In this document: one piece after another, positions 1-6,424 of the stretch
How the letters are laid out: each line of letters starts with the position of its first letter
How positions within the stretch are numbered: position 1 is the first letter of the stretch
Source of the DNA: JBBROS01 sp043748985
GTDB taxonomy: Bacteria; Pseudomonadota; Alphaproteobacteria; Acetobacterales; Acetobacteraceae
Length of the DNA stretch: 18,887 nucleotides
Reading direction: 5' to 3'
Assembly: GCA_043748985.1 (NCBI GenBank)
Contig: JAYVEG010000046.1
Location: 1-18,887 of the forward strand
Notes under the pieces: model-generated
Seen by the model: the letters and a program-made list of their open reading frames with translations, nothing else
What the model was told of the DNA's origin: nothing
The model's database searches: none
Program-made: the position numbers and the translations under genes

Positions 1-1
1 C

Positions 2-448
2 TTCCGGGCCGAGGAACGCCAGGCAGTCGCTCGCGCCCGCACGGCACTGGAGGTCGTGGGCCTCGCCGATACCGCCGACCGGCGCGCCGGCAGCCTATCC
101 TACGGGGACCAGCGCCGGCTCGAGATCGCGCGGGCGCTGGCGCCGGAGCCCCGCCTATTGCTGCTGGACGAGCCCGCCGCCGGCATGAACCCGGCAGAGA
201 CGGAGGCGCTGGGCCTGCTGGTGCGCCGCCTGCGCCAGCTCGGCACCACCGTGCTGCTGGTCGAGCATGACATGGGCTTCGTCATGGACATCTCCGACCG
301 TGTCACGGTGCTGAACTTCGGCCGCAAGATCGCCGAGGGCGTGCCGCACGACATCCGCCAGAACCCGGCCGTCATCGAGGCCTATCTCGGCCACAAGGTC
401 GCAGCCCGGCTGGCGGCCGGCGCGCGCGCTGGGGTCCGCGGCGCATGA
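2..448 (+). CDS. livG: Branched-chain amino acid ABC transporter ATP-binding protein LivG (3' part)
   Basis: This is the C-terminal 148 residues of a LivG-type ATPase; the reading frame is open to the window edge, so the Walker A region lies outside. The ABC signature reads LSYGDQRR, followed by Walker B LLLLDEP and the AAGMNPAE stretch typical of LivG. The H-loop is in VEHDMGFVMDISDRV. LivG energises cytoplasmic-face ATP hydrolysis for a high-affinity importer of branched-chain amino acids or related amides and carboxylates. The stop codon overlaps the livF start as ATGA, which implies translational coupling. The tail after YLGH is short and alanine/arginine-rich, which is common. The ATG at 56 is an internal methionine-free artefact of the edge, not the real start, because the upstream codons continue the family. 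The family call is firm; the actual substrate cannot be told without the binding protein. Confidence 0.93.
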   Translation, partial: FRAEERQAVARARTALEVVGLADTADRRAGSLSYGDQRRLEIARALAPEPRLLLLDEPAAGMNPAETEALGLLVRRLRQLGTTVLLVEHDMGFVMDISDRVTVLNFGRKIAEGVPHDIRQNPAVIEAYLGHKVAARLAAGARAGVRGA

Positions 449-1155
449 CCGGCCTTGCGATCGAGGGGCTCGAGATCGCCTATGGCCGTATCACGGTGGT
501 GCACGGGATCAGCCTGCTCGTGCCCGAGGGCGCGGTCGTCTGCCTGATCGGCGCCAACGGGGCGGGCAAGACCACCATCATGCGCGCCATCTCCGGCCTC
601 GTGCGCCCACGGGCCGGAACCATCCGGTTCGGCGCGGAGTCCATCGCCGGGTGGCCCGCACACCGGATCGCGGCGGCCGGGCTGCTGCAGGTCCCGGAAG
701 GACGGCAATGCTTCGCCGAGCTGACGGTGGCCGAGAACCTGGCCCTGGGCGCCTACCTGGTCCCGGCCCGGTCCGAGATCACCAGGCGGCAAGAAGCCGT
801 CCTGACGCGCTTCCCCCGCCTGAAGGAGCGGCTGGAGCAGCTTGCCGGATCATTGTCAGGCGGCGAGCAGCAGATGCTGGCGATCGGCCGGGCGCTGATG
901 GGCGCACCGCGCCTGCTGCTGCTGGACGAGCCCAGCATGGGCCTCGCGCCGCTCTTCGTGGAAGAAATCTTCGCCATCATCGCCGCGCTGAAGGCAGACG
1001 GCACCACGATTCTGCTGGTCGAACAGAACGCGTCGGCCGCGCTCGATGTAGCCGACCACGCCTACGTGCTGGAAACCGGGCGGATCGTCCTGCAGGGGCC
1101 GGCAGCCGTCGTTGCGGCGGACCCGGCGGTCGCTTCAGCCTATCTGGGCGGGTAG
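445..1155 (+). CDS. livF: Branched-chain amino acid ABC transporter ATP-binding protein LivF
   Basis: Complete 236-residue ABC ATPase of the LivF family, the usual length. Walker A GANGAGKT is at residues 36-43, the signature LSGGEQQ at 137-143 and Walker B LLLLDEP at 157-163. The usual H-loop histidine is replaced by VEQN (192-195), a LivF hallmark that separates it from LivG. It pairs with LivG as the second nucleotide-binding subunit of a Liv-type importer at the inner membrane. Its ATG lies inside the livG stop (ATGA), so the two are translated as one unit. It is probably the last gene of the operon: a 100-bp gap and a gene of unrelated function follow. I see no clear intrinsic terminator after the stop. 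The substrate could be branched-chain amino acids, urea or another amide; livK and permease genes would lie to the left of the window. Confidence 0.95.
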   Translation: MTGLAIEGLEIAYGRITVVHGISLLVPEGAVVCLIGANGAGKTTIMRAISGLVRPRAGTIRFGAESIAGWPAHRIAAAGLLQVPEGRQCFAELTVAENLALGAYLVPARSEITRRQEAVLTRFPRLKERLEQLAGSLSGGEQQMLAIGRALMGAPRLLLLDEPSMGLAPLFVEEIFAIIAALKADGTTILLVEQNASAALDVADHAYVLETGRIVLQGPAAVVAADPAVASAYLGG

Positions 1156-1250
1156 TCGTGGCGACGCGCGCATGTAACAAAAAGCTACACCGGCAGGCAT
1201 GGTAAATATCCATTAAACTCGATACGGTATAAGGGTGCTGTTCAAAGATT

Positions 1251-1256
1251 GAGGTG
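1251..1256 (+). promoter_or_regulatory. Shine-Dalgarno site fixing a TTG start
   Basis: GAGGTG lies 6 nt before the TTG at 1263. The alternative in-frame GTG at 1254 sits inside this site and has no Shine-Dalgarno sequence of its own. The TTG start also gives a cleaner signal peptide, so the site decides the start of the secreted protein. Confidence 0.55.
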
Positions 1257-1262
1257 ACTAGA

Positions 1263-1616
1263 TTGTTTAAGACCATATTTGCCGCCGCCGCCCTGCTCGT
1301 CGGGCTGCTGACGACGGCGCATGCCAGTGACGCCGACTTTAAGCTGGTGAACAAGACCGGCTATCAGATCGACGAAGTCTACGTCGCCCCGTCCTCGTCG
1401 CAGAACTGGGGCAGCGACATCATGGGCAGCGCCGCGGTGCCAAACGGCACATCTGTGAACATCACCTTTCCGCACAGTTCGTCTGCCTGCAAATTCGACA
1501 TCAGGGTGAAGTACAACGACGGCGACACCGCCGAATGGTCCAATATCGATCTTTGTAAGTATGAGGCGATCTCGCTCTACTGGGACGGCAAGCAGACCCG
1601 CGCCGTCGGCGAGTAG
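1263..1616 (+). CDS. Small exported protein of unknown function, two cysteines
   Basis: From a TTG start the product is 117 residues with a classic Sec signal peptide: a lysine at position 3, a hydrophobic core to residue 18 and an AHA cleavage site before Ser22. The mature part begins with a beta-rich segment (FKLVNKTGYQIDEVYV) and contains SSSQNWGSDIMG, a pattern I recognise from a widespread family of small alphaproteobacterial periplasmic proteins without an established function. Two cysteines (about 76 and 98) could form a disulfide. There is no lipobox and no further membrane segment. It stands alone between livF and a convergent gene. Its base composition is less GC-rich than its neighbours, and an AT-richer leader (about 1180-1250) with a TATAAG element at 1228-1233 could hold its promoter. 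The start choice is inference; the export call is good. Confidence 0.8.
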   Translation: MFKTIFAAAALLVGLLTTAHASDADFKLVNKTGYQIDEVYVAPSSSQNWGSDIMGSAAVPNGTSVNITFPHSSSACKFDIRVKYNDGDTAEWSNIDLCKYEAISLYWDGKQTRAVGE

Positions 1617-1631
1617 CAAACCCGGCCTCGA

Positions 1632-1655
1632 CCCTCTCCCGCAAGCGGGAGAGGG
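1632..1655. repeat. Perfect hairpin repeat in a convergent gap (possible bidirectional terminator)
   Basis: CCCTCTCCCGC, an AA loop, then GCGGGAGAGGG: an 11-bp perfect stem between the ends of the secreted-protein gene (1616) and the aldolase gene (1665). Neither side has a following T-tract, so it is not a textbook intrinsic terminator. It belongs to the CCCTCTCCC/GGGAGAGGG intergenic hairpin type common in proteobacteria. A relative lies at 18236-18260. Confidence 0.75.
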
Positions 1656-1664
1656 AGAAGGTGG

Positions 1665-2585
1665 TCAGGCAGCCTTTGCGAGTTGCACGCCGCATGCGTC
1701 GAACGTCGCGAACAGCTTGCTTGCCACCTCGGCCGAAATCTTCGTGTGCGGCGGCCGGATATTCAACCAGGTCTCGTTCCCGGTATGGCGCGCCAGCAGC
1801 GTCTTCAGGCCCGGGATCAACGGCGCCGACGTGACCGCAGAGCGCATGGCCGACAGCGTCACCTGCGCCGCCGCACCGGCCGAGTTGTCCCAGTTCGCAT
1901 AGACCTGCGCATTGGTGGCGCAGCTGACATTGCTCGCGGCCGAGATCGACCCGGCGCCCCCCGCCTTCAGATTCTGCAACAGCGCGCCGTCGTCGCCGCA
2001 ATAGACCTCGAACCCGTCGCGGGCGAAGGCGTCGATGTAGGATTTCGTCTGGGCAAAGTCGCCGGTGCTGTCCTTGATACCCTGGAACGCGCCGGGGTGT
2101 GCCTTCAGCAGGCGTTCGATCAGCGGGATGGTGACCGGAACCGCGGATTGCGCAGGGAAGTGGTAGAAGTAGATCTTGACCGTGCCGCCGAGGCGCTGCG
2201 CCACTTCGCTGTAATAGGCGAACAGCCCGTCCTCGCTGGGGTTCTTGTAGAAGAACGGCGGCAGCACCAACACACCGCGGCAACCGAGCTCGCCAGCGCG
2301 GCGGGCCATGGCGACGGTATCGGTGATGGCGGGAACGCCACAGCCGGGCAGCATCAGTCGCGCGGGGATGCCGCGCTCGACCAGCCCCTCCATCAGCCCG
2401 ATGCGCTCATGCAGACCCAGGCTGTTGGCCTCCCCGGTCGTGCCCAGCACGCCAAGCCCGTTGCAGCCGTTCGCCATCAGCCAGCGGCACTGGGCGGCCA
2501 TCAGGTCAAGGTCGATCGAAAGATCCGCGCGCATCGCCGTCAGCACGGCCGCGTTCACGCCGCCGTAGAGTGCATTCCTGATCAT
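1665..2585 (-). CDS. Dihydrodipicolinate synthase/N-acetylneuraminate lyase superfamily aldolase
   Basis: 306-residue class I aldolase with a TIM-barrel fold, the standard family length. The Schiff-base lysine is K171 in GIKDSTGD, the carboxylate-binding GTTGE motif is at 48-52, and the catalytic tyrosine is Y141 in YHFP. These residues support reversible aldol cleavage or condensation with pyruvate. The position of the arginine that binds aspartate semialdehyde in true DapA (YNVPSR) is a glutamine here (YHFPAQ), so lysine biosynthesis is unlikely. A sugar-acid or other 2-keto acid aldolase or dehydratase is more probable. The start is supported by AAAGGAGA 7 nt upstream. Its ATG overlaps the stop of the CxxCxxCC gene (ATGA), and it is the last gene of a minus-strand run. 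It ends just before the hairpin at 1632-1655. The exact substrate cannot be read from sequence. Confidence 0.9.
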   Translation of the reverse strand: MIRNALYGGVNAAVLTAMRADLSIDLDLMAAQCRWLMANGCNGLGVLGTTGEANSLGLHERIGLMEGLVERGIPARLMLPGCGVPAITDTVAMARRAGELGCRGVLVLPPFFYKNPSEDGLFAYYSEVAQRLGGTVKIYFYHFPAQSAVPVTIPLIERLLKAHPGAFQGIKDSTGDFAQTKSYIDAFARDGFEVYCGDDGALLQNLKAGGAGSISAASNVSCATNAQVYANWDNSAGAAAQVTLSAMRSAVTSAPLIPGLKTLLARHTGNETWLNIRPPHTKISAEVASKLFATFDACGVQLAKAA

Positions 2586-3088
2586 CTTCCGGTCTCCTTT
2601 GTTTTACTTGGGGGGGAGTTGCCCGGGCCTTTCCGGGTCCGGGGCATCTGCCCTGGCCATTCCACGATGTGATGCTCCAACATCCCTGCCCGCCGCTCGT
2701 CAATGGCGCGGCCGCGGACGCTGACCCCTGCGCTGTGCACGGCATCCGGATCGTTCGACACCAGAGGGTGCCACCAGGCCAGGTCCTTGCCCTCCGCCAC
2801 CCGGCGATACGCGCATGACGGCGGCAGCCAGTCGATCTCGCGCAGGCTTTCGGGCGTCAGGCTGACGCAGTCCGGCACCCAGTCGCGCCGGGTGTCGTAC
2901 TTGCGGCAGCGGCAGCTGGTGGTGTCCAGCAGCCGGCAGGACACGTCGGTGAACGACAGCTCGTCGGTGTCGTCGTCGCGCAGCTTGTGCAGGCAGCACC
3001 GCCCGCAGCCGTCGCACAGCGATTCCCATTGCGCAGCGCTCATCTGATCGAGCGGGATCGTTTTCCAGAACGGGAGGTCATCGGCCAT
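2582..3088 (-). CDS. ycgN: YcgN family (UPF0260) CxxCxxCC-type metal-chelating protein
   Basis: 168-residue cytoplasmic protein with CDGCGRCC (residues 25-32), followed by cysteines at about 51, 59, 61, 74 and 92. This is the pattern of the YkgJ/YcgN proteins predicted to bind zinc or an iron-sulfur centre. The flanking segments FWKTIPLDQM and WWHPLVS are characteristic of the YcgN branch. No enzymatic activity is established for the family. The length is typical, with a somewhat longer, charged C-terminal tail (after residue 145) that reads into the aldolase start. It follows the second CHR gene by 22 nt and overlaps the aldolase gene by 4 nt, so it is probably co-transcribed with both. Its Shine-Dalgarno is weak. 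The family assignment is firm and the role unknown. Confidence 0.9.
   Translation of the reverse strand: MADDLPFWKTIPLDQMSAAQWESLCDGCGRCCLHKLRDDDTDELSFTDVSCRLLDTTSCRCRKYDTRRDWVPDCVSLTPESLREIDWLPPSCAYRRVAEGKDLAWWHPLVSNDPDAVHSAGVSVRGRAIDERRAGMLEHHIVEWPGQMPRTRKGPGNSPPSKTKETGR
2593..2600 (-). promoter_or_regulatory. Strong Shine-Dalgarno site inside the upstream gene
   Basis: On the minus strand this reads AAAGGAGA, 7 nt before the aldolase ATG. It lies within the last codons of the CxxCxxCC gene, which fits reinitiation at the ATGA overlap while allowing independent loading. Confidence 0.65.
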
Positions 3089-3110
3089 TCGCTGACATTA
3101 GCAGACGCGG

Positions 3111-3632
3111 CTACCGAACGCCCAGCAGCAGGAAGCACGCCGCCCCTGCCCCCAGCAGCAGCACCGGCGAGATACGCGTCCATACCAGCGCTGCCGTGGA
3201 AATTCCGGCGACCGCCCAGGCATACGGGCCGCCGCGGGACGCCTGGGCCAGGGTCAGCGCCGCCGCCAGGATCAGCCCGGCCGCGACCGGAGCCAGTCCC
3301 TCTTCGACGGCGCGTTGCCATCTTGCGCCGCGATGCCGGGTCCACAGCCTGGCAAGGCCATACAGCAGCAACGAGGATGGCACGAAGATCGCCACCGAGG
3401 CGACCAGCGCGCCTACCCAGCCATCGACCGTCCAACCGATCAGCGTGACCAGCAGCGAGCCCGGCCCGGGGGCCAGGCGCGACAGCGCGAACAGCGTGAC
3501 GAAGGTCTGCTCGTCCATCCAGCCCTGCTGCGTCACGGCCTGCCGGTGGATCTCGGATAGCACGCTCTGGCCGCCGCCGATCGTGGTGAACGACAGCGGC
3601 GCGAAGACAAGCAGCAGCGCCCACGCTTTCAA
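3111..3632 (-). CDS. chrA: Half-length chromate transporter (CHR family), second chain
   Basis: 173-residue integral membrane protein with one CHR domain. An N-terminal helix leads to TTIGGGQSV, then QGWMDEQTF and LSRLAPGPGSLL, matching the FGGG / GWM / PGP landmarks of ChrA. Four to five further hydrophobic segments follow (roughly residues 60-95, 110-130 and 135-172). Short-chain CHR proteins work as pairs; the partner is the gene just upstream at 3657-4187. The known member function is chromate efflux by proton-coupled antiport or a sulfate-like route, although many homologues have untested substrates. The start is TTG at 3632, the only in-frame candidate after a stop, with a weak ribosome site, so translation may depend on coupling to the first chain 24 nt upstream. 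The family call is firm and the substrate presumed. Confidence 0.88.
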   Translation of the reverse strand: MKAWALLLVFAPLSFTTIGGGQSVLSEIHRQAVTQQGWMDEQTFVTLFALSRLAPGPGSLLVTLIGWTVDGWVGALVASVAIFVPSSLLLYGLARLWTRHRGARWQRAVEEGLAPVAAGLILAAALTLAQASRGGPYAWAVAGISTAALVWTRISPVLLLGAGAACFLLLGVR

Positions 3633-3656
3633 GCAAGGGCTCTCAAGAGGGAACCT

Positions 3657-4187
3657 TCATGCCGTGTCCCGCCAGGCAAGCCCGACACTCAGCGGCACGG
3701 CAACCGCCATGACCGGCAGCAAAGGCAGCCGCGCCAGCCCGACGGCCACGAAAACGGCGGCCATGATGATCGCCGGGCCCGCCTGCAGGCACCGGCGGCC
3801 GGCCCGCACGCCCATCGCAGCCCCCATGCCCACCGCCGCCGCCGCCACGCCGTCGAGCCCCGAACGCACCGCAACATTATCCGTCAACCCGGTGGTGAGC
3901 ACCACGAGCGCCAACATCACGAGGCCCGGCGGCACCGTGATCGCCAGCGCCCCGGCCACCGCCCCGCTGGTGCCAAGCAGGCGATAGCCGAGCCAGATCG
4001 CGAGGTTGACCACGTTGATGCCGGGGAACACCTGGCAGACCGCAAGGCCGGACAGGAACTCCGCCTCCGTCATCCAGCCTTTCTCGTGCACCACCAGCCG
4101 AAGCATCCAGGCGCTGAGGCCGCCACCGAAGCTGGTCAGGCCGACGCGGGCGATCAGAAGTGTGAACGAGAGAAGAGTAGGGGTCAC
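3657..4187 (-). CDS. chrA: Half-length chromate transporter (CHR family), first chain
   Basis: 176-residue membrane protein with a single CHR domain. It has TSFGGGLSAWM near residue 15, EKGWMTEAEF, and CQVFPGINVVNLA, where the usual PGP is PGI. It then continues with hydrophobic segments ending at LSVGLAWRDTA. It is the N-terminal-type partner of the chain encoded at 3111-3632. The reading frame stays open far upstream, through the divergent MFS gene, but homology begins at VTPTLLSF. I therefore place the start at the GTG at 4187, the only sensible initiation codon there. No Shine-Dalgarno precedes it, so the message may be leaderless or nearly so. The MFS gene starts in the opposite direction about 80 bp away, leaving a very small shared promoter region. 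The start is less certain than the identity. Confidence 0.85.
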   Translation of the reverse strand: MTPTLLSFTLLIARVGLTSFGGGLSAWMLRLVVHEKGWMTEAEFLSGLAVCQVFPGINVVNLAIWLGYRLLGTSGAVAGALAITVPPGLVMLALVVLTTGLTDNVAVRSGLDGVAAAAVGMGAAMGVRAGRRCLQAGPAIIMAAVFVAVGLARLPLLPVMAVAVPLSVGLAWRDTA

Positions 4188-4263
4188 AGGGGCAGCGTAA
4201 AGCGTTTTGCGGCCAATGCCATGCGACCTTCGCCGTGCGCCGTGGGCGGTGTATAGGCGCGCG

Positions 4264-5523
4264 GTGCTCACCTCCCCGTCTTCGACCCCGTCCCTCACTC
4301 CGTCCCCGGTCCGGCCCGCATCCATCGGCTTCGTGCTGGCCACCATCGCCATCGATGCGCTGGCGTTCGGCATCATCGTGCCCGTCGTGCCCACGCTGGT
4401 GGTGCAGCTTTCGGGCCTCGGGCAGTCCGCCGCCTCGTTCTGGATGGGCGCGCTGCTGTCGGCCTTCTCCGCGATGCAATTCCTCTGCGCCCCGCTGCTT
4501 GGCGCGCTCAGCGACCGCTTCGGGCGCCGCCCGGTCCTTCTGATCTCCTTGGCCGGCATCGTGGTCAACAATTTGATGCTGGCCTGGGCGCCCACTCTCG
4601 GATGGCTGTTCGTGGGCCGGCTGGTAGCGGGCGCCACGGCGGCCAACTTCGCCGCCGCCACCGCGTCGATCGCCGACGTCTCCACCCCCGAGCAACGGGC
4701 GCAGCGCTTTGGGTTGATCGGTGCGATGTTCGGCCTGGGCTTCGTCGTCGGCCCGGCGCTGGGCGGCTTCCTCGGCGCCTATGGCGTTCGGGTGCCGTTC
4801 CTGGTCGCGGGTGGTCTCGCGGCCATCAACCTCATCTACGGCGCCATCATGGTGCCGGAGACGCTGCGGCCGGAAAACCGGCGGCCCTTCCGCTGGGCCG
4901 GCGCCAACCCGTTGGGTAACATCGCCATCGTGTTCCACGACAAGGACTACCTGCGCCTCGTCGTCGCATGGTGCTGCACCTGGTTCGCGTTGGGCGCCTT
5001 GCAGAGCAGCTTCGTGCTGGCCAACGACCTTCGGCTGGGCTGGGGCACACAGGAGAACGGGCTGGCGCTGGCGACGGTGGGGGTCGGCTCGGCGATCGTG
5101 CAGGGCTTCCTGGTCCGCCGCATCATCCCGCGCCTGGGTGAGCGGCGGTCCGCCCTTGTAGGCTACGCGCTGTCGGGCGCGGCCTATGTGCTGTTCGGGC
5201 TGGCGAACCATGCGTGGATCCTGTTCGCGGGGATCGCGCTGCAGGCCGCGTCCGCCATCAGCGGTCCGGCGGTGCAGGCGCTGGTATCCGACCGCGCCGG
5301 CCCGGATCGGCAGGGCCAGGTGCAGGGCGCGCTGTCGTCGTTCCAGGGATTGACCGCGATCGGCGCACCCCTGCTGGCGGGCTGGGCGTTCGGCGTCTTC
5401 GCAGCGCCGGATGCGGCCTTCTACCTGCCGGGCGCGCCGTTCTTCATGGCGGCACTCGCCTATGGCCTGGCGTTCTGGTCCGTGCTGGGCCTCGGCAGGC
5501 GGGGCGCGCGGGTTGCGGGCTGA
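4264..5523 (+). CDS. MFS transporter of the TetA/multidrug efflux type
   Basis: About 419 residues with twelve predicted membrane helices. TM1 carries an aspartate (IAIDALAFGIIVPVVP), and the motif A loop between TM2 and TM3 reads GALSDRFGRRPV (about 80-91), as in drug:proton antiporters of the TCR/TetA group. A second-half loop GERRS follows TM8. Members export tetracycline or other hydrophobic compounds, but sequence cannot give the substrate. The start is ambiguous: TTG 4207, ATG 4216, GTG 4249 and GTG 4264 are all in frame. I chose 4264 because it leaves an 18-residue cytoplasmic leader before TM1, usual for the family, and an AGG precedes it. A TATAGG element at 4252-4257 overlaps the alternatives. 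It is divergent from the CHR pair and overlaps the DMT gene by 11 bp. Confidence 0.9.
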   Translation: MLTSPSSTPSLTPSPVRPASIGFVLATIAIDALAFGIIVPVVPTLVVQLSGLGQSAASFWMGALLSAFSAMQFLCAPLLGALSDRFGRRPVLLISLAGIVVNNLMLAWAPTLGWLFVGRLVAGATAANFAAATASIADVSTPEQRAQRFGLIGAMFGLGFVVGPALGGFLGAYGVRVPFLVAGGLAAINLIYGAIMVPETLRPENRRPFRWAGANPLGNIAIVFHDKDYLRLVVAWCCTWFALGALQSSFVLANDLRLGWGTQENGLALATVGVGSAIVQGFLVRRIIPRLGERRSALVGYALSGAAYVLFGLANHAWILFAGIALQAASAISGPAVQALVSDRAGPDRQGQVQGALSSFQGLTAIGAPLLAGWAFGVFAAPDAAFYLPGAPFFMAALAYGLAFWSVLGLGRRGARVAG

Positions 5524-6400
5524 CCTGCCTGCCGGGTCCGTCGTTCGTCGGGACAACAACGTCGCGGGCATCCTGCTGATCGTCGCGGCGGTCACCTGCT
5601 TTTCCGGGCTTGACGCCACCGCCAAGTGGACCAGCCAGACGCTGCCGCCCATCGCCACCGTGGCAGTGCGCTACATCTCGGCGTTGCTGTTCATCTCCGC
5701 CCTGTGCCGGCCCTGGGCCCGGCCGCAGATCGTGCGGTCCCGCGCCCCGTTCCTGCAGGTGGGCCGTGCGCTGGCCCTGGTGGGGGCCACGGTGTGCTCG
5801 TTCACATCGTTGCACTACCTGCCGCTGGGCCAGGTCACGGCCATCAGCTTTGCCGCCCCGCTGATCGTGGCCGTGCTCGCCGGGCCGATGTTGAACGAGT
5901 GGCCGGGGCCGCACCGGATCGGCGCCGTGATCGTGGGTTTCGGCGGCGTCCTGGTCGTCACCCGGCCGGGCGGCGGTATGCACCCGGCGGTGTTCGTGGC
6001 GCTGCTGACGGCTTTGATGAACGCCATCTATATTATCACCACGCGACGGCTGGCGGGGCGGGACCGGCCTCTGACGACGCTGTTCTGGTCCGGCATGGTC
6101 GGCGCCGCGGCGGTGTCGCCGGTGCTGCCGTTCGTCTGGATGGAGCCGCCGGGTGTGGTCTGGGCGGCGATGGCGGGCATGGGTGCGCTGGCGACGCTGG
6201 GCCACTACCTCATGATCCTGGCCTACGAGCGGGCGCAGGCCTCGACCCTTGCTCCGTCCTCCTACACCCAGTTGGTGGGCGCGACGCTGATCGGCTGGGC
6301 GGTGTTCGGCGACGTACCCGACATCTGGACCATCATCGGCGGGGCGATCGTGGGAGCGTCGGGGCTGTATCTGTTGTGGCGGGGCCAGAGTCTTGCCTGA
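5513..6400 (+). CDS. EamA/DMT superfamily transporter
   Basis: 295-residue, ten-helix membrane protein made of two EamA repeats, the usual length for drug/metabolite transporters. The first repeat runs from IVAAVTCFSGLDATAKW to VLVVTRPGG and the second from FVALLTALMNAIYIITTRR to GASGLYLLWRG. The feature SLHYLPLGQVTAISFAAPLIVAVLA is typical of the DMT clade that includes riboflavin and S-adenosylmethionine carriers, but the substrate is not determinable. The start is the TTG at 5513, with AGGCGGGG 8 nt upstream. It lies inside the end of the MFS gene, giving an 11-bp overlap and probable translational coupling. Earlier in-frame ATG codons lie deep within the MFS gene and encode non-family residues. 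It ends 24 nt from the convergent EAL gene. Confidence 0.88.
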   Translation: MRADLPAGSVVRRDNNVAGILLIVAAVTCFSGLDATAKWTSQTLPPIATVAVRYISALLFISALCRPWARPQIVRSRAPFLQVGRALALVGATVCSFTSLHYLPLGQVTAISFAAPLIVAVLAGPMLNEWPGPHRIGAVIVGFGGVLVVTRPGGGMHPAVFVALLTALMNAIYIITTRRLAGRDRPLTTLFWSGMVGAAAVSPVLPFVWMEPPGVVWAAMAGMGALATLGHYLMILAYERAQASTLAPSSYTQLVGATLIGWAVFGDVPDIWTIIGGAIVGASGLYLLWRGQSLA

Positions 6401-6424
6401 CAGCGCATGCGACGGCGCCGCACT

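Noticed and set aside
1683..2672. Long plus-strand frame opposite the aldolase
   Set aside because: The aldolase on the minus strand has full family motifs and a strong ribosome site; the opposite frame has none.
3877..5658. Very long open frame on the minus strand opposite the MFS gene and the CHR gene
   Set aside because: It is rich in Arg, Gly, Gln and His with no domain, and mirrors the codon pattern of real genes on the other frames; long antisense frames are expected in high-GC DNA.
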